This document shows positions 23,364 through 38,416 of a stretch of DNA of 64,000 bases, piece after piece. The stretch's first letter is position 1; every line of letters starts with the position of its first letter. The translations under genes and the position numbers were made by a program. Source of the stretch: Clavaria fumosa (lineage: Eukaryota > Basidiomycota > Agaricomycetes > Agaricales > Clavariaceae); the NCBI GenBank assembly GCA_951802425.1, contig OX637802.1, positions 1,984,001 through 2,048,000 on the forward strand. Direction: 5' to 3'. The notes under the pieces are model-generated. The model made no database searches and was not told the origin of the DNA. It saw nothing but the letters and a program-made list of their open reading frames with translations.

Positions 23364-26300
23364 CTACATGTACGACAAGAGACCATGAGACTTTCGTGAC
23401 CCCACAGCTCTCTTCGACATGGGAATATGTGACTGTCCGAGAGAGTCCGAAGTGGACCCGTCAGAATCAGAGTCATCAGAGTCGTCGTGGTCAGACTTCT
23501 CTCCCTTGTTGTGGTCATAATTAGGATCGCCAGAGTGGCGTCTACGACCAAGCGATGCCGCTGTCAGTATATTTTGTGTATCAAATAGCGCTCTCTGGCG
23601 TGCAATATCGGACAACGTGCGAAAAGGCGTCGACAACCGAGCGGGTGTCTTCGCCTTCGATTCCATGTTGCGATCAGAACCTGAGGCCAAATGTTGTGGG
23701 TTGTCCTGTTTTTTCTTCAACTTCTGTGAGACCCGAACTGGGACTTTGTTAGAATTGACGTCCAGTGAAGGCCTGCCGCTCTCCGATGCTGGTAGTGATT
23801 TCAGTCCTTGTGTTAGATCAATTTTGGAAGGGCCCTTCTTTTCCCTCGCCTTAGGTGGGAGATTCGGAGGTAAGGGTAACGGCGACGATTTGTCCACAGG
23901 GGCACCAGCATGCCTTGCAAGGCCAGTTGGGGGGACTGCTTCACTTTCCACACCAATCAATTTCCGTTTGACCTTTACTCTTTGCTTATTATTTGCAACA
24001 GCGGGGCTCTGTGCACTCGATTCCACCTCGATCGGTTGGAATTGGTGACCTGGCCGCAGAGACGAGTCGAGAATAGGCTCCGTGGACGTGATTGAAACCG
24101 CAGCCTGCACAGCCGCGCGGGTGGATGCCCTCGTACGTGGGCCGTCAGCTTGAGCACCAGGAGGAACCCTGTCGTAAATTGGCTTCATTCCACCACCATC
24201 ACGCCCTGCAGGCGGTCGCAAGGGATCAGAACCAACGGCAAAAGGGTTTGTGGGGAACCTTCCCCATTTCTCATCTCCCAGAGGGCCCGTTACCGTACTC
24301 CGTCTTTCCATTGCTCCGGCGATACTTGATCTCGGAATTGCCACAGGAACAGGGCGCTCGGCTACCTTAACAACCTCAATATCACGTTGGGAGTGCCCAC
24401 TCATTTGCTGTGAGCCGTCGGACGTCACGACAGCAGTGTGCTTTTCGGAAATAGACGGCACAACGGTGGGTGATCCAGGCTCAGAACGCATCGCAGGATC
24501 GTCTTCGTTGGGATTCCCCACGCCCCGGAACCCATCGGCAACGGCAGGAGCACGAGACAACAGTGAATGGGAATGGGAAGCACGATGATCCGACTCCGCC
24601 TCAAGGGCCTGGCTCGGGCGCGAGTCCGACGACGTGGGAGGACTAGTAGCGCTGCGCAAGCTGTGCATTCCGCGGCCCGCGGGCGTCTCCGTCTCCGTCT
24701 CGCCAGTGTCGCGGTGGCCCAACCGTTGGGTCGGCGTGGAGTCGCCAAGCCGATTCATGAGTGGTGTCCCATTTGAGCTGCCGCTTGAGATACTTGACTC
24801 AGGAGCCACCGGGTCTTGTCGTCCTTGAATACTGCCTTCCACGTCGCTGTCAGCAGCAAGCACGGGTTTGTTGACCGACTCCACCCCACTTGTGTCTTCT
24901 TCACTAACGGAGGGCGACGAAAACTTATTCCGCGACCAAGGATAGCGCCCACCGCCTGTCTCCTCCTCGTCCTCCTCCAGCACTACATCGCTCTCTTCTT
25001 GATTCGCGCTCTCCTCCCCATCATCAGCCATAATTTCGTCCAGGAAAGTCCGGAAATGCACGGGACCACGTATCACCGCCTCCAACTCCGCGTCAGGAGG
25101 GGACAGACGAGCGGGTCGAGCCGTCTGCACGTCGTCGTCCTCTTGTATCGGGTCCAAGTCGGCAACGAGTCCATGAATGCTCGTCGCCCTCGAGACGGAC
25201 CTCGAAGGTATAACGGATCGTAAAGATGGTGTAGTCGACCCTGACCTCAGAACGGGCGGAGACTCATGAACGCTGGAGGGGACAATACTGGCACCCGCGT
25301 CAGGTGGATGTGAGCCATGCCCGGACTGCCCCGTAACATTCGATGGAACCTTTTGAAAACCGGTCTTGCCGCCTAGTGTGTCATCTTTAGCTTGTGCCTT
25401 CACCAGCAGCATCTCCAGCTCCTCGATGAGCTGCAGCGTACGAGGCGCTGGCTCGTCTTTCCTTAGCTCCGCAAGGCGTTTCTGGATCGAATCGGGACCG
25501 GCTTTGACGACTGGACATTGATATCGGTAGTGATGCGGCATGGAGTGGCATACGGGGCAAGGGACATCCCGCTTCCTTCTGGCTCGCTTGGAGACAGGAA
25601 GTGTTTCTGAAGAGGGTGGCGCCGGTTCGAGGGTGGTTATTAGTTTCTGTGCGTCAGCAGCAAGAGGTACTTCTTCTCGTTCAACTCGACTAGATGCAGC
25701 CTTCGGATTCGTTTCTCTCGGTGGGTTGAGAGACACTCGCGCGTTCGCTTGATTCGAGTCGGCATTGTCACTCAACATAGGCTCGGTGCCGTGGACAGAT
25801 CCACGCCTCGCTTGCAGGGCTCTATCCGCAAGACGCTGCATGTATTCCTGGATGTTTGGAGGGATAAGGATTGTTGAGGAATCTATGAATTACATTTTAC
25901 GAGTCGGGCCGACATATGTTCGAGAGATGCGCAAACCCTTTACTGTGTCATGAGCGGTAGCAACGTCAGCGTCCTCGACTTGGTCTGGCTGGTTTCTCGC
26001 TTTGCTGCCTGCTGAAGCAGCGTGAGGCATTGTAGTTACGCACAACGGACAGAGCTTACTGCTTTGGTCTTTGCGGCGCCGTTTGGCCACTGGTTAGTCG
26101 TCGTATTAACTGTCTGCGGTAAGGAAAAGCATGCACCAGTACCTGGGACTTCCCCTGCATCTGGGGCAGTGACTACCACATCTTCACCCACTGTTACTGA
26201 TGAATGATCAGTATGGTAAATAGCAGAAGGGGAGACGAATTAGTATACCGTTTGTGTTGGATAGCGCTGCAGCTAAATTTCGAGAGAAGAGACCAGCTGT

Positions 26301-27646
26301 ATCGAGTTGAATTTGGCTGTCCTTGGGTGGCTTTCCGATGACCTGCACAACCTGAGATAAGACGAGCGTGATGGGTGATGTATAAAGGCGAATCACCTCC
26401 GATACCTTCTCCGATGGCCTCGCGGCTCCTTTAGTTATAAGCACGCTTGGAGCTGCCTTCCGGGGTGGCCTCGCCTTGACCTTCTTCCCTGGAGCTTTCG
26501 GCGATATTTCAACAATGGCCCGTTCTGGAGGGTTGATTTCTCCTGTTTCGTCCCCGTGCGGCTTGCCCTGCTTAGAATGGTCACCTGGATGCTTCTTAGA
26601 ACCTGAGCATCTAATCAAAAGCGGCTTCACATGAAACTCAGCCCCGAGAACATACCCTCCGGCCCCCCTATCGCGCGAACTACATCTCCTGCCACAGCAA
26701 CGGGGCCCGGACCCTCGATGATCGCCTGTTCCTCGGACTGATTCGATTGATCCTTTCTGATAGTGTATTCCGTAATCGAAGTCTGCGCCCTCTCGACGGG
26801 TCCAGAAGCGTTTTCTGGTCTTGTCACGAGCAAGCCCTCTCCTGGGGCTTCTTCGACTGCCTTTCCAAGTGCAGGGCGATCCAAACGCATATCAATGTCG
26901 TCCGTGAGGCGAAGCTCCGCTGTGTCGTCCACGAGCGGGCTCAAAGTCTCGGAGGCCTTCCCTGTGTCCTTTTTGCGCCTTTTCGGTTTCGCGCCGCCGC
27001 CGCCGTTCTGCTGCTGAGCAGGCGCGTTTTCGTCTCTTCGCTTCCTGGCTGTAGGAGCGGGCTGCGGCACAGGCGGCGCAACTGGGGCGGCGACCGCAAT
27101 TTGAGGCTGACTAGTAGACTGGGTTCCAGGATATAAATAATATTAGTTCCCGCGTCTGCATGTCCGGCGAGGAAGGAACGGATGCGTACAGCCTTGTCAG
27201 AGGCGCGAGCATCAGCCACGGATGGTGTACATGTACGACGGCGAGAATCGTGGACAGTCACACGAACGTTGAGGGGGAAAGTAGACGCCGACGCCGCATT
27301 GCAGAATGCATCAAAGTCGTCCTCTGTGAGTCGAAAAAAGGGAGAACGCGCGTTAGCCGATAAGGCGTGTCGTTGGGATGATTCCATCCTGACCATCGTC
27401 TAGATCGACGGCTTCGCCGTTGCGAAGCTGAGCGAGGTAGATAGGAACTTCTGGGTTCAGGCCGAGCTTCGCTCGCACGGTCTCTTTCACGTCGTCTAGC
27501 GACTCCTCTGCGACGCGATTTGAGTAATTGGTGTGTCCTTTGTGCGACGCGCCTATCAACATACCTTTCAATAACCTATCGAATGTCCTACCCACGGCGT
27601 GATAAGTGATCCTTGGGTAGTTGAACACGCTCTTCCCTCTGTTCAT
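23364..27646 (-). CDS. large uncharacterised basidiomycete protein with Cys/His cluster and acidic tail
   Basis: Unrecognised function. Reconstructed exons: 27646-27565, 27507-27394, 27323-27220, 27118-26656, 26602-26397, 26351-26249, about 26195-26142, 26089-25937 and 25882-23364, giving about 1250-1265 residues (an optional 48-bp intron lies at 26059-26012). The N-terminus (about 100 residues: PRITYHAVGRTFDRLLK, LAQLRNGEAVDLDDEDDFDA) looks like a small globular, ubiquitin- or PB1-like domain. Lys/Arg-rich low-complexity segments follow (KPKRRKK, KKVKARPPRKA), then IPPNIQEYMQRLADRALQAR, then a cluster CPVCHSMPHHYRYQCPVV that could bind zinc, followed by GPDSIQKRLAELRKDEP. The rest is Ser/Pro/Glu-rich and disordered, ending in a DDSDDSDSDGS acidic run and KSHGLLSYM. 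Basic-acidic composition suggests a nuclear, nucleic-acid- or chromatin-associated protein; that is inference. Confidence 0.7.
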
Positions 27647-28311
27647 GGCGTAAAGACCAAGTGCATATCGCGGCGAGTGACAAACGACTTCACCTGGTAC
27701 ACAACAGATACAAATACAGTTGAAGTTCGGTGTGTCCGACTCCCGAGCAACAGCAACTACGATGGCGGGTCCAGGTTTGTGTGTTCTCGTCGTCGTTGCG
27801 AGTCGATGAGAAGTCGTCTCAAAATGCGCACTTAGCACCCACAAGCACGGGTTTTCACCCGCATCTCCCTGGCACCAGATATAATCTTCTAGCGAAAGCG
27901 CTGGGAGCGACGATGTGGTTCTTCATATTCTATCAGGCTAGGTACGTCTCAATTGACATGGCGGTACGGTCTTTCCTGATACTTTAACTAGAGAGCGTGG
28001 ACCAGTTTTGTTGGTGAGTATACCATGTGAATCTTTCCCCTCATGCTGTCGCCAATCCTGCCATAGGGATGGCGGCATCCCTGGGACCATCACCTGCATG
28101 AAAAGCATGAAGAGCACTGAAGAGTCCTTCCACGCCTAGATTGCGTTGCTTGTAGTACTCTCCTAAAAAGGCAATATACTTTGACACGAAAAGCACATAC
28201 ATTTTTTTAAACCCAAAACTGGGACAAGCTATAACGACACGTGACTAATTTGACACGTATTTCCTAATTTAGCAATCGTGTTTCAAAAAAGCAAAGCGCT
28301 GGCAACCAAAA
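27647..28311. other. 665-bp divergent intergenic region
   Basis: Lies between the starts of the large Cys/His protein (minus) and the metallophosphoesterase (plus). The open minus-strand frame extends upstream of 27646 to 27844 but looks like leader sequence. 28130-28300 is AT-rich. No further gene is visible. Confidence 0.5.
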
Positions 28312-30187
28312 ATGATTAAACGTCCCCGCTTTCGAGCATTCCAAGTTCCAATCATGCGCCTCCTATCAACCAGTGCGGTGTGTATGCTTTCAGTCACGGT
28401 GCTGCGTCTTCTCTGGGTCGTCATCATCATCTGGTTCGAGTTTGGCCTCTTCCACTTCCCGCTTCCCCATTGTCAATGGCCGGTCAACAGCGTATCGTCC
28501 ATTTCGGCAGCTTTAACCCGCTTCTAATTTCTGATGAGAAGATCATACTCCTAGCACTCGCAGTCAGATTCAGGCCTCCAACCTCTCCATGTCCTGCTCG
28601 TCGCAGACCCGCAAATTCTCGGCGAAAATTCATACCCAGATCGGCCCCACTCCATCAATGTCCTCACCCGATTCATCGTACACCTTACGATGAAAAGGAG
28701 CTGGCGTCTGGCTAGGAAAACGCATCCGGATGCCATCATATTTCTTGGTGACATGCTGGACGAGGGACGAATGGATATGTCTGCCGAGAAGTGAGTTAAT
28801 CGTGTAAGACAATGTAACGTGCTGATTGTGGCTATAGATACGAGAGATACTATGGCATGTTTCGCGCCATCTTCTCTAATCCTGCTTCCACCCCTACATA
28901 CTATATACCTGGGAACCATGACGTCGGGTACGTCTCCTGCAAGACGGTCATTGTTTGCACACCACAGCTGACATGCCATTCCCACCAGGCTTGGCTCTTC
29001 CACCAGCTTCTCAAACGATGCACGGACACGTTATACCGACCATTTTGGCCCCCTAAATCAACATATTAGCATTGGGAACCACACCATCGTCATGATAGAT
29101 GCCATAGGACTTATCGAGGAAGACTACCATCGATGCGGACGTCGGGTTAGCTATGATAAGTGGTATGGGACCCCCGGAGGCACAATTGAATTCGTTAAAA
29201 ACTTCAGCACCGGTGAGGTCTCATCAATCGACAGACTGCTCGATATCTCATGACATACGCAAAATCAAGTCGAAAGGACGGAACCCGTTATTCTACTCAG
29301 CCACGTACCGCTCTGGCGCCCAGATAGCTCGTCTTGTGGGCCCTTACGGGAACGAGGCACTGTCCGGCAAGGACTTGGGCATGGTTACCAGAATGTGCTT
29401 GGCAAAGAAACCACCGCGTTCCTGCTCCAGTCAATCAAGCCTGCCGTTATCTTTAGGCATGTCTTTATGTTGCCCACTCAGGTTCACCCATGAGACTTAT
29501 TATTAAATTGACAGCGCCGATGATCATGACTACTGTGAATATATACATCCTTCCCGCGACACCCACTCTGGGCTGCCTACGCCAGTCCGGGAGGTCACTG
29601 TGAAGTCTTTCTCCATGGCCATGGGCATCTATCAACCTGGTTTCCAGCTGCTGACACTTGATTCGGAGGCCAAGACACACGCAGACGTGCCTTGCAGCCT
29701 CCCTTCACCACTGCACACGTACCTCACAGTCTACATACCGCTTGCCGTGCTCTCCTTACTCGTGCTCTGCATTTCCCACATTTTTCACAAGCCCCGCCAT
29801 TCGCTCCCGCTTCCGCAGGATTGGGAATACAAACCGCTTCACCCGAAGGTGGAAGCACCCATAAATGGGCGGCGCGTCGTGACCAAACGCCGGAGACGGC
29901 GCTCGTGGAGTGAACATGACGTTTTTAATGGGGAGAAGGGTTATGATTCTGACTCGGACGAGTTGTGGTCTCCGTCGCCTTCACCATTGCTAAGAAGAAG
30001 CCCACCGCTGCTGACGCCGGCGTGGTCTCCGACGGGACGATGGATGGGATGGCCACCGCGGCTTCCACGGTGCGGGCGCCGGCTGAGAGGGTCTGTCGTT
30101 GCGTATGGGCGGGATGTGGCTAGAGTAGCGGTGTTTCCGTGTGTGCTATGGACTCTTCTCGCCATTTGGACGCTGCATAGCGACTGA
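28312..30187 (+). CDS. Cdc1/Ted1/MPPE1-like membrane metallophosphoesterase
   Basis: Family members act in the ER/Golgi as GPI-anchor remodelling phosphodiesterases. Exons 28312-28482, 28564-28790, 28838-28927, 28989-29212, 29270-29456, 29515-30187 give 523 residues. The N-terminus is a basic stretch followed by a hydrophobic segment (LLWVVIIIWFEFGLF). The metal-binding motifs are in order: LLVADPQILGENSYPDR, IIFLGDMLDEGR, YYIPGNHDVG, ILLSHVPLWRPD and SADDHDYCEY. A second membrane segment (TYLTVYIPLAVLSLLVLCI) follows, then a basic and Ser/Pro-rich cytosolic tail and a hydrophobic C-terminus (VFPCVLWTLLAIWTLH). The intron 29457-29514 starts with GCATGT; no GT alternative keeps the SADDHD motif in frame. 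An ATG at 28354 is an alternative start. Confidence 0.92.
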
Positions 30188-30952
30188 CAGAGACAAGCTA
30201 CCCCTTACGACGCCCGGTTCCATACGACAACAACATTTTTTTTAATTCCATTTTATATCAGGGTTCAAATGTAGACCTTTTCCTTCGGGTGATTTACAAG
30301 GCTCAATTGTGCCCTCTCAACGGTCAACGGTCAACCCCTGAGGCGTCTGATTGGCGCCCCGGAGCAGCCACGGAACGCCATTTGCAATTGTCGATATTTT
30401 TTTTGGCACCTTATTTCCCTCTTCACCCCCCCCCCCCCCTTTGATAATTTGGCAATAAAAAAGGGAAAAGGACCTCGCGTTGGCCCGTGCGACGCTCGTG
30501 TGTGGGGTGCTGCTACTGCGAGGTACGGGTATATATGAATGCACGTTTATCCAACTCTGCGTCGTCGGTCAACCAGCACTTGACGGCTCATTACAAACCT
30601 GCGGTTTTGCACCACTCTCCCCATCTGCATCACCAACACAAGCCACTTCTCTCCTCTCTCTCCGCTCCTCCACTCGCCAACAACAACAGACGCTCGTGGA
30701 TCTGCGAGACTATCCGTGAGGAACCAGTCGACATTGCAGCGGCGCCCGACGACACTAGTGAAGACTCTGAAACAACAACACCCAACCGACAACGGCACCA
30801 TCGCCCTAGAGTGCCCTTGACCCGCACACAGTCCGCACCCCAGCTCATCTCCACCACCACCACCCATCCAATACACATACACCAACTCGAGTGCGTGAAC
30901 ATCACTCGCCGTCCCTTCCTCAGCTTCTTTCCAATTCAGCGATAATCCGATC
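30188..30952. promoter_or_regulatory. promoter and leader region of UGP1 (copy 2)
   Basis: 765 bases without a recognised gene. It contains a T run near 30236-30243, a C run at about 30426-30439, and from 30600 to 30945 pyrimidine- and CA-rich sequence typical of promoters and leaders of strongly expressed fungal genes. An open plus-strand frame 30487-30945 has low-complexity composition and is not considered a gene. Confidence 0.55.
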
Positions 30953-33136
<2,184 letters not shown>

Positions 33137-33655
33137 TTTTTCGCAATTTGCGCAATTTGTCGGAAGGGCTGCATTTTCGTCGGACTTAGATACATCAGTG
33201 CTCCCTTTTTTCTCTCTTTACGTGGATACTCGCATCGAGCAACTCCCCTGTTTCTTTCCCTTTCCACAACTGAGAGCATACACATTATACATATCGGCCT
33301 TGGATTTCGAGCGCATCGGGTTGGATGACGATAATTGTTTCATAAGTCGTCTGTTTTCCGAGACTTTTTTCATTTTTCTGGCTGTCCAGACACATACTGT
33401 GCCATCCCCTCGACGGGGTGCGTGAATTTTTTAATCAAGACGACGTGCCTATCGGCTACAGTTGCAATGTCATTTCCGCGCGTGTGATACTGTTGAGGTT
33501 ACAGTTTCCGCACCACGAAGACGCACACCTTGCAGAGAGGGGTCATGCACAATCTGTACGCCTTCGTTGGACGTAGGATGGATTTAGAAAAATACATAAA
33601 AAATTGTATGTAACGGTCTCTGTAATAGGGCCGAAGGTTACAGCTCATGGCTTCG
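33137..33655. other. convergent 3' region (UGP1 / SDR)
   Basis: 519 bases between facing stop codons; AT- and T-rich, consistent with 3' UTRs. No gene seen. Confidence 0.6.
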
Positions 33656-35175
33656 TTACGCCCACCGGCCTGGAACGACGGGTAGCGAGGCGGATAACCC
33701 GCCATCGACGGCAATGTTCTGCCCGTTGACGTAACTTGAGTCATCTGGAAGAACAAGGGTGTCAATTTCGCAGGGTGATTCAGAGACACGACAGATGTTA
33801 GTTCTTGTCCAGCAGAAACACTTACCTGAAGCTAGGAAGAGCGCCGCCCTGGCGATCTCTGAGAGTGTCATGATGTGAGAAATGGTGAACGCGTACGCAA
33901 ACGGGAACGACGGTCGCTACCTTCAGGAACTCCAAATCGGCCTAGCGGATTGAGCTGTCCCAACTTCTCCGCGGAGCCTCGTTGACGTGCATATTCAAAC
34001 GTGAACTGTGTCATGCCCGTCTCGATCAGGCCCGGGCATATAGAGTTAATGCGAATGTCCGATCTCGGACGCTGACATGCTGATGTCATCGCTAGGGAGT
34101 TCACACTGGTTTCAGAAAACGTTCGAGACTATGTCATTAGTAGAGCGATGCGGGGTTGTGATCTGATTGACTTACGCGGCTTTACTAGCGCTGTCTATAA
34201 ATCCACTTAATCACGGCATAAAATCAGGGACCGGAGAAGAAAATCTCACAATCCAGGGTACCCGCTCCGGCGCGAAGGCCCGCGACTGAAACAGAAAAAC
34301 CAATCAACGGACTGCATTTGTATCACCACGTCAGGTGATGCAGACCAGAGGCTGTCAATATTATGCTGCCACCCGGAAAATCCTTTCCGGCGCTGGGATT
34401 CACGGAGGACATAGCGGCTGAGCCGTGCTTGACGGCCAAGAAGCAGCTGTTGTGGCAATGAAAGGCAATTCGTTTCCTGTAGAAAGCGACTAACGAGAGG
34501 GTGTTCACTCTTAACGTATTCATAAACGAGTCTGCCGTGGTGTCTTCAAGCGATTTCGTTGTTGCCATTCCGGCCTATATCACGTGAGTGGCAAGTTCAT
34601 GCAAAGATGGAGGTGCTGACATTTGCGAAGAAGACATCGAGTCTGCCCTCTTCTCTGAGAGCCTGCTGACACAGAGCGGCAATTTTGACCTCGTCAGCGG
34701 CGTCCCCCTGAACAGTCGTGACCTGGTAAGGGATGGGGCTAGTGAGGAGAAGCAAATGGATACGGGAAGAGAGAAACACGCAACCTTAACGTCGGGATAT
34801 TGTGATTCTATAGTGGATTTCAGACCTGGAAGGTTGTCTCCAATGAAATCGAGAAGGTAGAGATGCTTTGCGCCTAGTCTGAGCGTTGAGACATCTTTCG
34901 AGAACAGAAGTAAGTCAAAACATACTTTCATGCGCATACAGCAATGCCGCTGCACGCCTGAGAGACCATTATGAGCGGGGTAGACGGAATCGTGTGCCAC
35001 ATTACCCAATGCCCTTGAGAGAGCCAACTCCGGTGATGATGCAGACCTTTCCTTTGAGCCTAGACCCTCGCGGAGAACTCGACAGCTGCGACTGTATGCT
35101 TTCGATCCTGGCCAGGGTCCTGTTGTAGAACTCACCAGTGGCGGGCTGTGATTGGCGGGTGTCGTCGTAGGACAT
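33656..35175 (-). CDS. short-chain dehydrogenase/reductase (classical SDR)
   Basis: NAD(P)-dependent oxidoreductase of unknown substrate, 311 residues. Eleven exons: 35175-35006, 34957-34926, 34873-34785, 34722-34621, 34574-34495, 34446-34346, 34285-34250, 34194-34176, 34105-33921, 33858-33826, 33744-33656. The dinucleotide-binding motif is VCIITGVGSLKGIGRAAALL (TGxxxGxG-like with an insertion). Next come FFANAGMA (NAG), LTASVAGLRA (catalytic Ser region), YSASKAAVNSLAM (YxxxK), INSICPGLIETGM, and the C-terminal IARAALFLAS and VNGQNIAVDGGLSAS. All core catalytic positions are present. It contains introns separating very small exons (19, 32, 33 and 36 bases). Confidence 0.92.
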
Positions 35176-35675
35176 GGCTGAGCTCGGAAGATAGGAGAGC
35201 TCCGGAACTTCAGTTCCCAGTAACCGGATTCTCGTTGTGGCTGGTGATATCCCTACAGTAGCATCGTTTGGCGATGGTTATAGACAGACGCTGGCGAGCT
35301 CATCGCCGTTCATTGCAATGCTGCACTGCGCGATATTACTTGCAGTTGGTGAAAGTCATACTCCACAAAGAATACGTCGCTGACCCTCACGCTGCACGCA
35401 CATACTGCCGCACCGTCCGGCTTCGTCGCACACGGTGGTGAACACGATTGAAATCTTCTCTTTTCGACAAACACAACGGAGAAACGCTAGACAGGAAATG
35501 AACATTCTCAGCCTCGCGCAATGACGGGAGAAGCCTTCCTGTGAGGAGGAGCGCAGATAACATTCCCTGCAAAAGTTGTTACAAAACCATAGCCTTTTTG
35601 GTACCAATTTCAGCACATTTCCGTCCTTTCCGATAGCGCGCGCGGCACAGATAGTCATCCTTCAGTCTCGTCGCT
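35176..35675. promoter_or_regulatory. 500-bp divergent region between SDR and CCT6
   Basis: Both genes start outward from this interval. It contains no recognisable gene and should hold both promoters. Confidence 0.5.
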
Positions 35676-37854
35676 ATGTCTTCCAGCATACAACTAATAA
35701 ACCCAAAGGCTGAGGTCGTGAGGAGGTCAGCCGCTTTCCAGGTGGGTGATATTTTCTCAATTCAGCTGGCATCCTGACCGACGTTCTACGTCCACGAAAC
35801 CAGGTGAACACTAATGGAGCGATGGGTCTTGCCAACGTCGTGAAGAGCAATCTCGGTGCGTCGGGAACGCGTCGCTTTCAGGATGACTATGTCTCTGACA
35901 CGTTTGGGTGAATCTATTTTTGCAGGTCCGAGAGGAACGCTGAAAATGCTCGTCGACGGCGCGGGACAGATCAAAATGACCAAGGACGGCAAAGTACTCC
36001 TGTCCGAGATGCAGATCCAGAACCCGACCGCTGCGATGATTGCTCGAACAGCGGTTGCGCAGGATGATCAAGTCGGAGATGGCACGACGTCGGTCGTTCT
36101 CTTGGTTGGTGAACTGCTGAAGCAGGCTTTTCGGTACACCTCGGAGGGCATCCATCCCATAGTCATCGCAGAAGGATTCGATCTTGCGAAGAAAGAGGCA
36201 CTCAGCGCAAGTCATCTTTCAATGTTTATCTATCACGTCCGGTTGTTTAATATCAAGGTCGCCTCGTCTTTTGATTCCGCAGTTCCTGGATTCATTTAAA
36301 CGGCCTATGGAAATGGATCGCGCCACTTTGATCAACGTTGCCTACACTGCTCTCTCGACCAAAATGCGTGCTGCTCTGGCCAAAAAGCTAGCCCCCGATG
36401 TGGTCGACGCTGTGCTGATCATCCGCCCCCCGCCACCTCTAGCAGGTAGGCAGTCAGCGCGCTAAACGAGCCGTGTTCAAGCTAAGGGTCAAGCTATCTG
36501 AATCTAGACTCGCCAGACAAGTACCAAAGTCCCATTGATTTGCACATGGTCGAAATCATGAAAATGCAACACCGGACCGCGGCCGATACGCAGCTCGTTC
36601 GCGGTCTGGTGCTCGACCACGGCGCGAGGCATCCTGATATGCCTAAACGCGTCGAAAATGCGTTTATCTTGATTCTTAACGTCAGTCTCGAGTATGAGAA
36701 AACGTGAGTCAGCATTTCACCTTCACTTCCACACGCCCGGCCCGGCCTCACGTACGTCGGTTTGTAGCGAAGTGAACTCTGGGTTCTTCTACTCGTCTGC
36801 GGAACAGCGTGAAAAATTGGTTGAATCCGAGCGGAGAGCCGTTGATTCGAAAGTCAAGAAGATTATCGAGCTCAAGAATCTCGTTTGCGACCAACCGGTG
36901 GATAGTAAGGAGAAGAAGAATTTTGTTGTCATCAATCAGAAGGGCATTGACCCCCTTAGTCTTGACATATTTGCAAAAAACGGCATCTTTGCTCTACGGC
37001 GAGCAAAAAGACGTAATATGGAACGGTCAGTACATTTTCCCGTGCGAGTGAATGTAGCATTTCGTCTCATTTGTCTTTTTACGCTGTGCTTGCATCTGTA
37101 GCCTCCAGCTCATTTGTGGGGGAGTGGCTCAAAATTCTCTCGACGATCTCACGCCCGATATTCTTGGTTGGGCCGGGCTTGTATACGAGCACACCCTTGG
37201 CGAAGAAAAATTCACGTTTGTAGAAGAGGTGAAAGACCCCAAGAGCGTCACATTGCTGATCAAAGGACCCGATCCACACACCATCCAACAAATCCAGGAC
37301 GCGCTTCGGGACGGGCTCCGGGCAGTCAAAAATGCTATCGAAGACAAGGCACTCGTGCCTGGTGCGGGTGCGTTTGAGGTCGCCTGTGCGGCCCACCTCA
37401 GCGAGCCGTTCAAGAAAACCGTGAAGGGACGGGCAAAGATGGGCGTTCAGGCGTTTGCCGATGCCCTGTTGATTATACCAAAAACGCTGGCGCAGAACGG
37501 AGGGTTTGACGTTCTAGACGTTCTCGTGGCGCTGCAGGTATGTAGACACCCGCCCTTTGCTGCCTTGGAGGAACGTCTGGCTCATGCTGAGTCTCAAGGA
37601 TGAACACGCTGAGGGCAATGTTGTTGGGATAAGCCTTGAATCGGGTGAGCCTGTGGACCCCACCGTCGAAGGCGTCTGGGACAATTATCGGGTAAAGAGG
37701 CAAATGCTACATTCATGGTGATATTCCTTGTCTTGTTTATCTTGCCACGCCAGTCTCAACCACATCTAGCTCCGTCATTGCTATCAACCTTCTATCAACA
37801 GACGAAATTTTGCGGGCAGGTCGAAGCTCACTGAAACCCGACGGTCAGCAGTAG
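35676..37854 (+). CDS. CCT6: T-complex protein 1 subunit zeta (CCT6 chaperonin)
   Basis: Subunit of the cytosolic TRiC/CCT chaperonin that folds actin and tubulin. Exons 35676-35741, 35804-35855, 35926-36206, 36283-36445, 36508-36703, 36768-37025, 37102-37537, 37599-37717, 37770-37854 give 551 residues. The zeta assignment rests on [55 protein letters not shown] (ATP site), [90 protein letters not shown] and [19 protein letters not shown]. One intron (36207-36282) starts with GCAAGT, the standard GC-donor form. The start ATG 35676 gives [14 protein letters not shown], matching the family. Confidence 0.96.
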
Positions 37855-38416
37855 AAAATTGTAATGTAATCAGAAAATCGGTGCGGCCTTTGTACAAGGT
37901 CATGGCGCTCTCCGGACACCATAAGCTGTATCGCAAATTCCCCTTTGACCCTGTGCTCTTCCCTGATTGAATTATCCTCATGGCGAATGCGGCACATCAA
38001 ACATGCGCATTTCCGACTGCGCACCGTTCAATACATAATCCGATCCATGCAAACCAATGGCGTCGAAAAGACCCACGGCATGGGATGAGCACGTGATGAC
38101 ATACAATAACCATTTACGTCTCCACCGATCGTGACGCGATCAAGATCGTTCACCTCGCCGTCTTCTCGCCGTCTTACAGCAACAGCCTACGGCTGAAGTT
38201 AGCACGGCCTGACTTGGCTCTTTCTTAACGCTCGCATAAACTATACTTTGATCAGTCGGTGACAATTGTTGGATTTTTACGGCTACGGGATGAGCCTGGC
38301 TTCTCCGGAATGACAAATCGCTTCGCAACCGGAATAGAGCTTATCGTGAAAACTACTGCCTGCAACTCGGAGCTCATGCCTTAGCTCTGTTTCTGTCGTC
38401 TCTATCATACAGCACC
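37855..38416. other. 562-bp intergenic region (CCT6 3' end / glycosidase promoter)
   Basis: No gene-like frame. It should hold the CCT6 3' UTR and the promoter of the secreted glycosidase. Confidence 0.5.
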
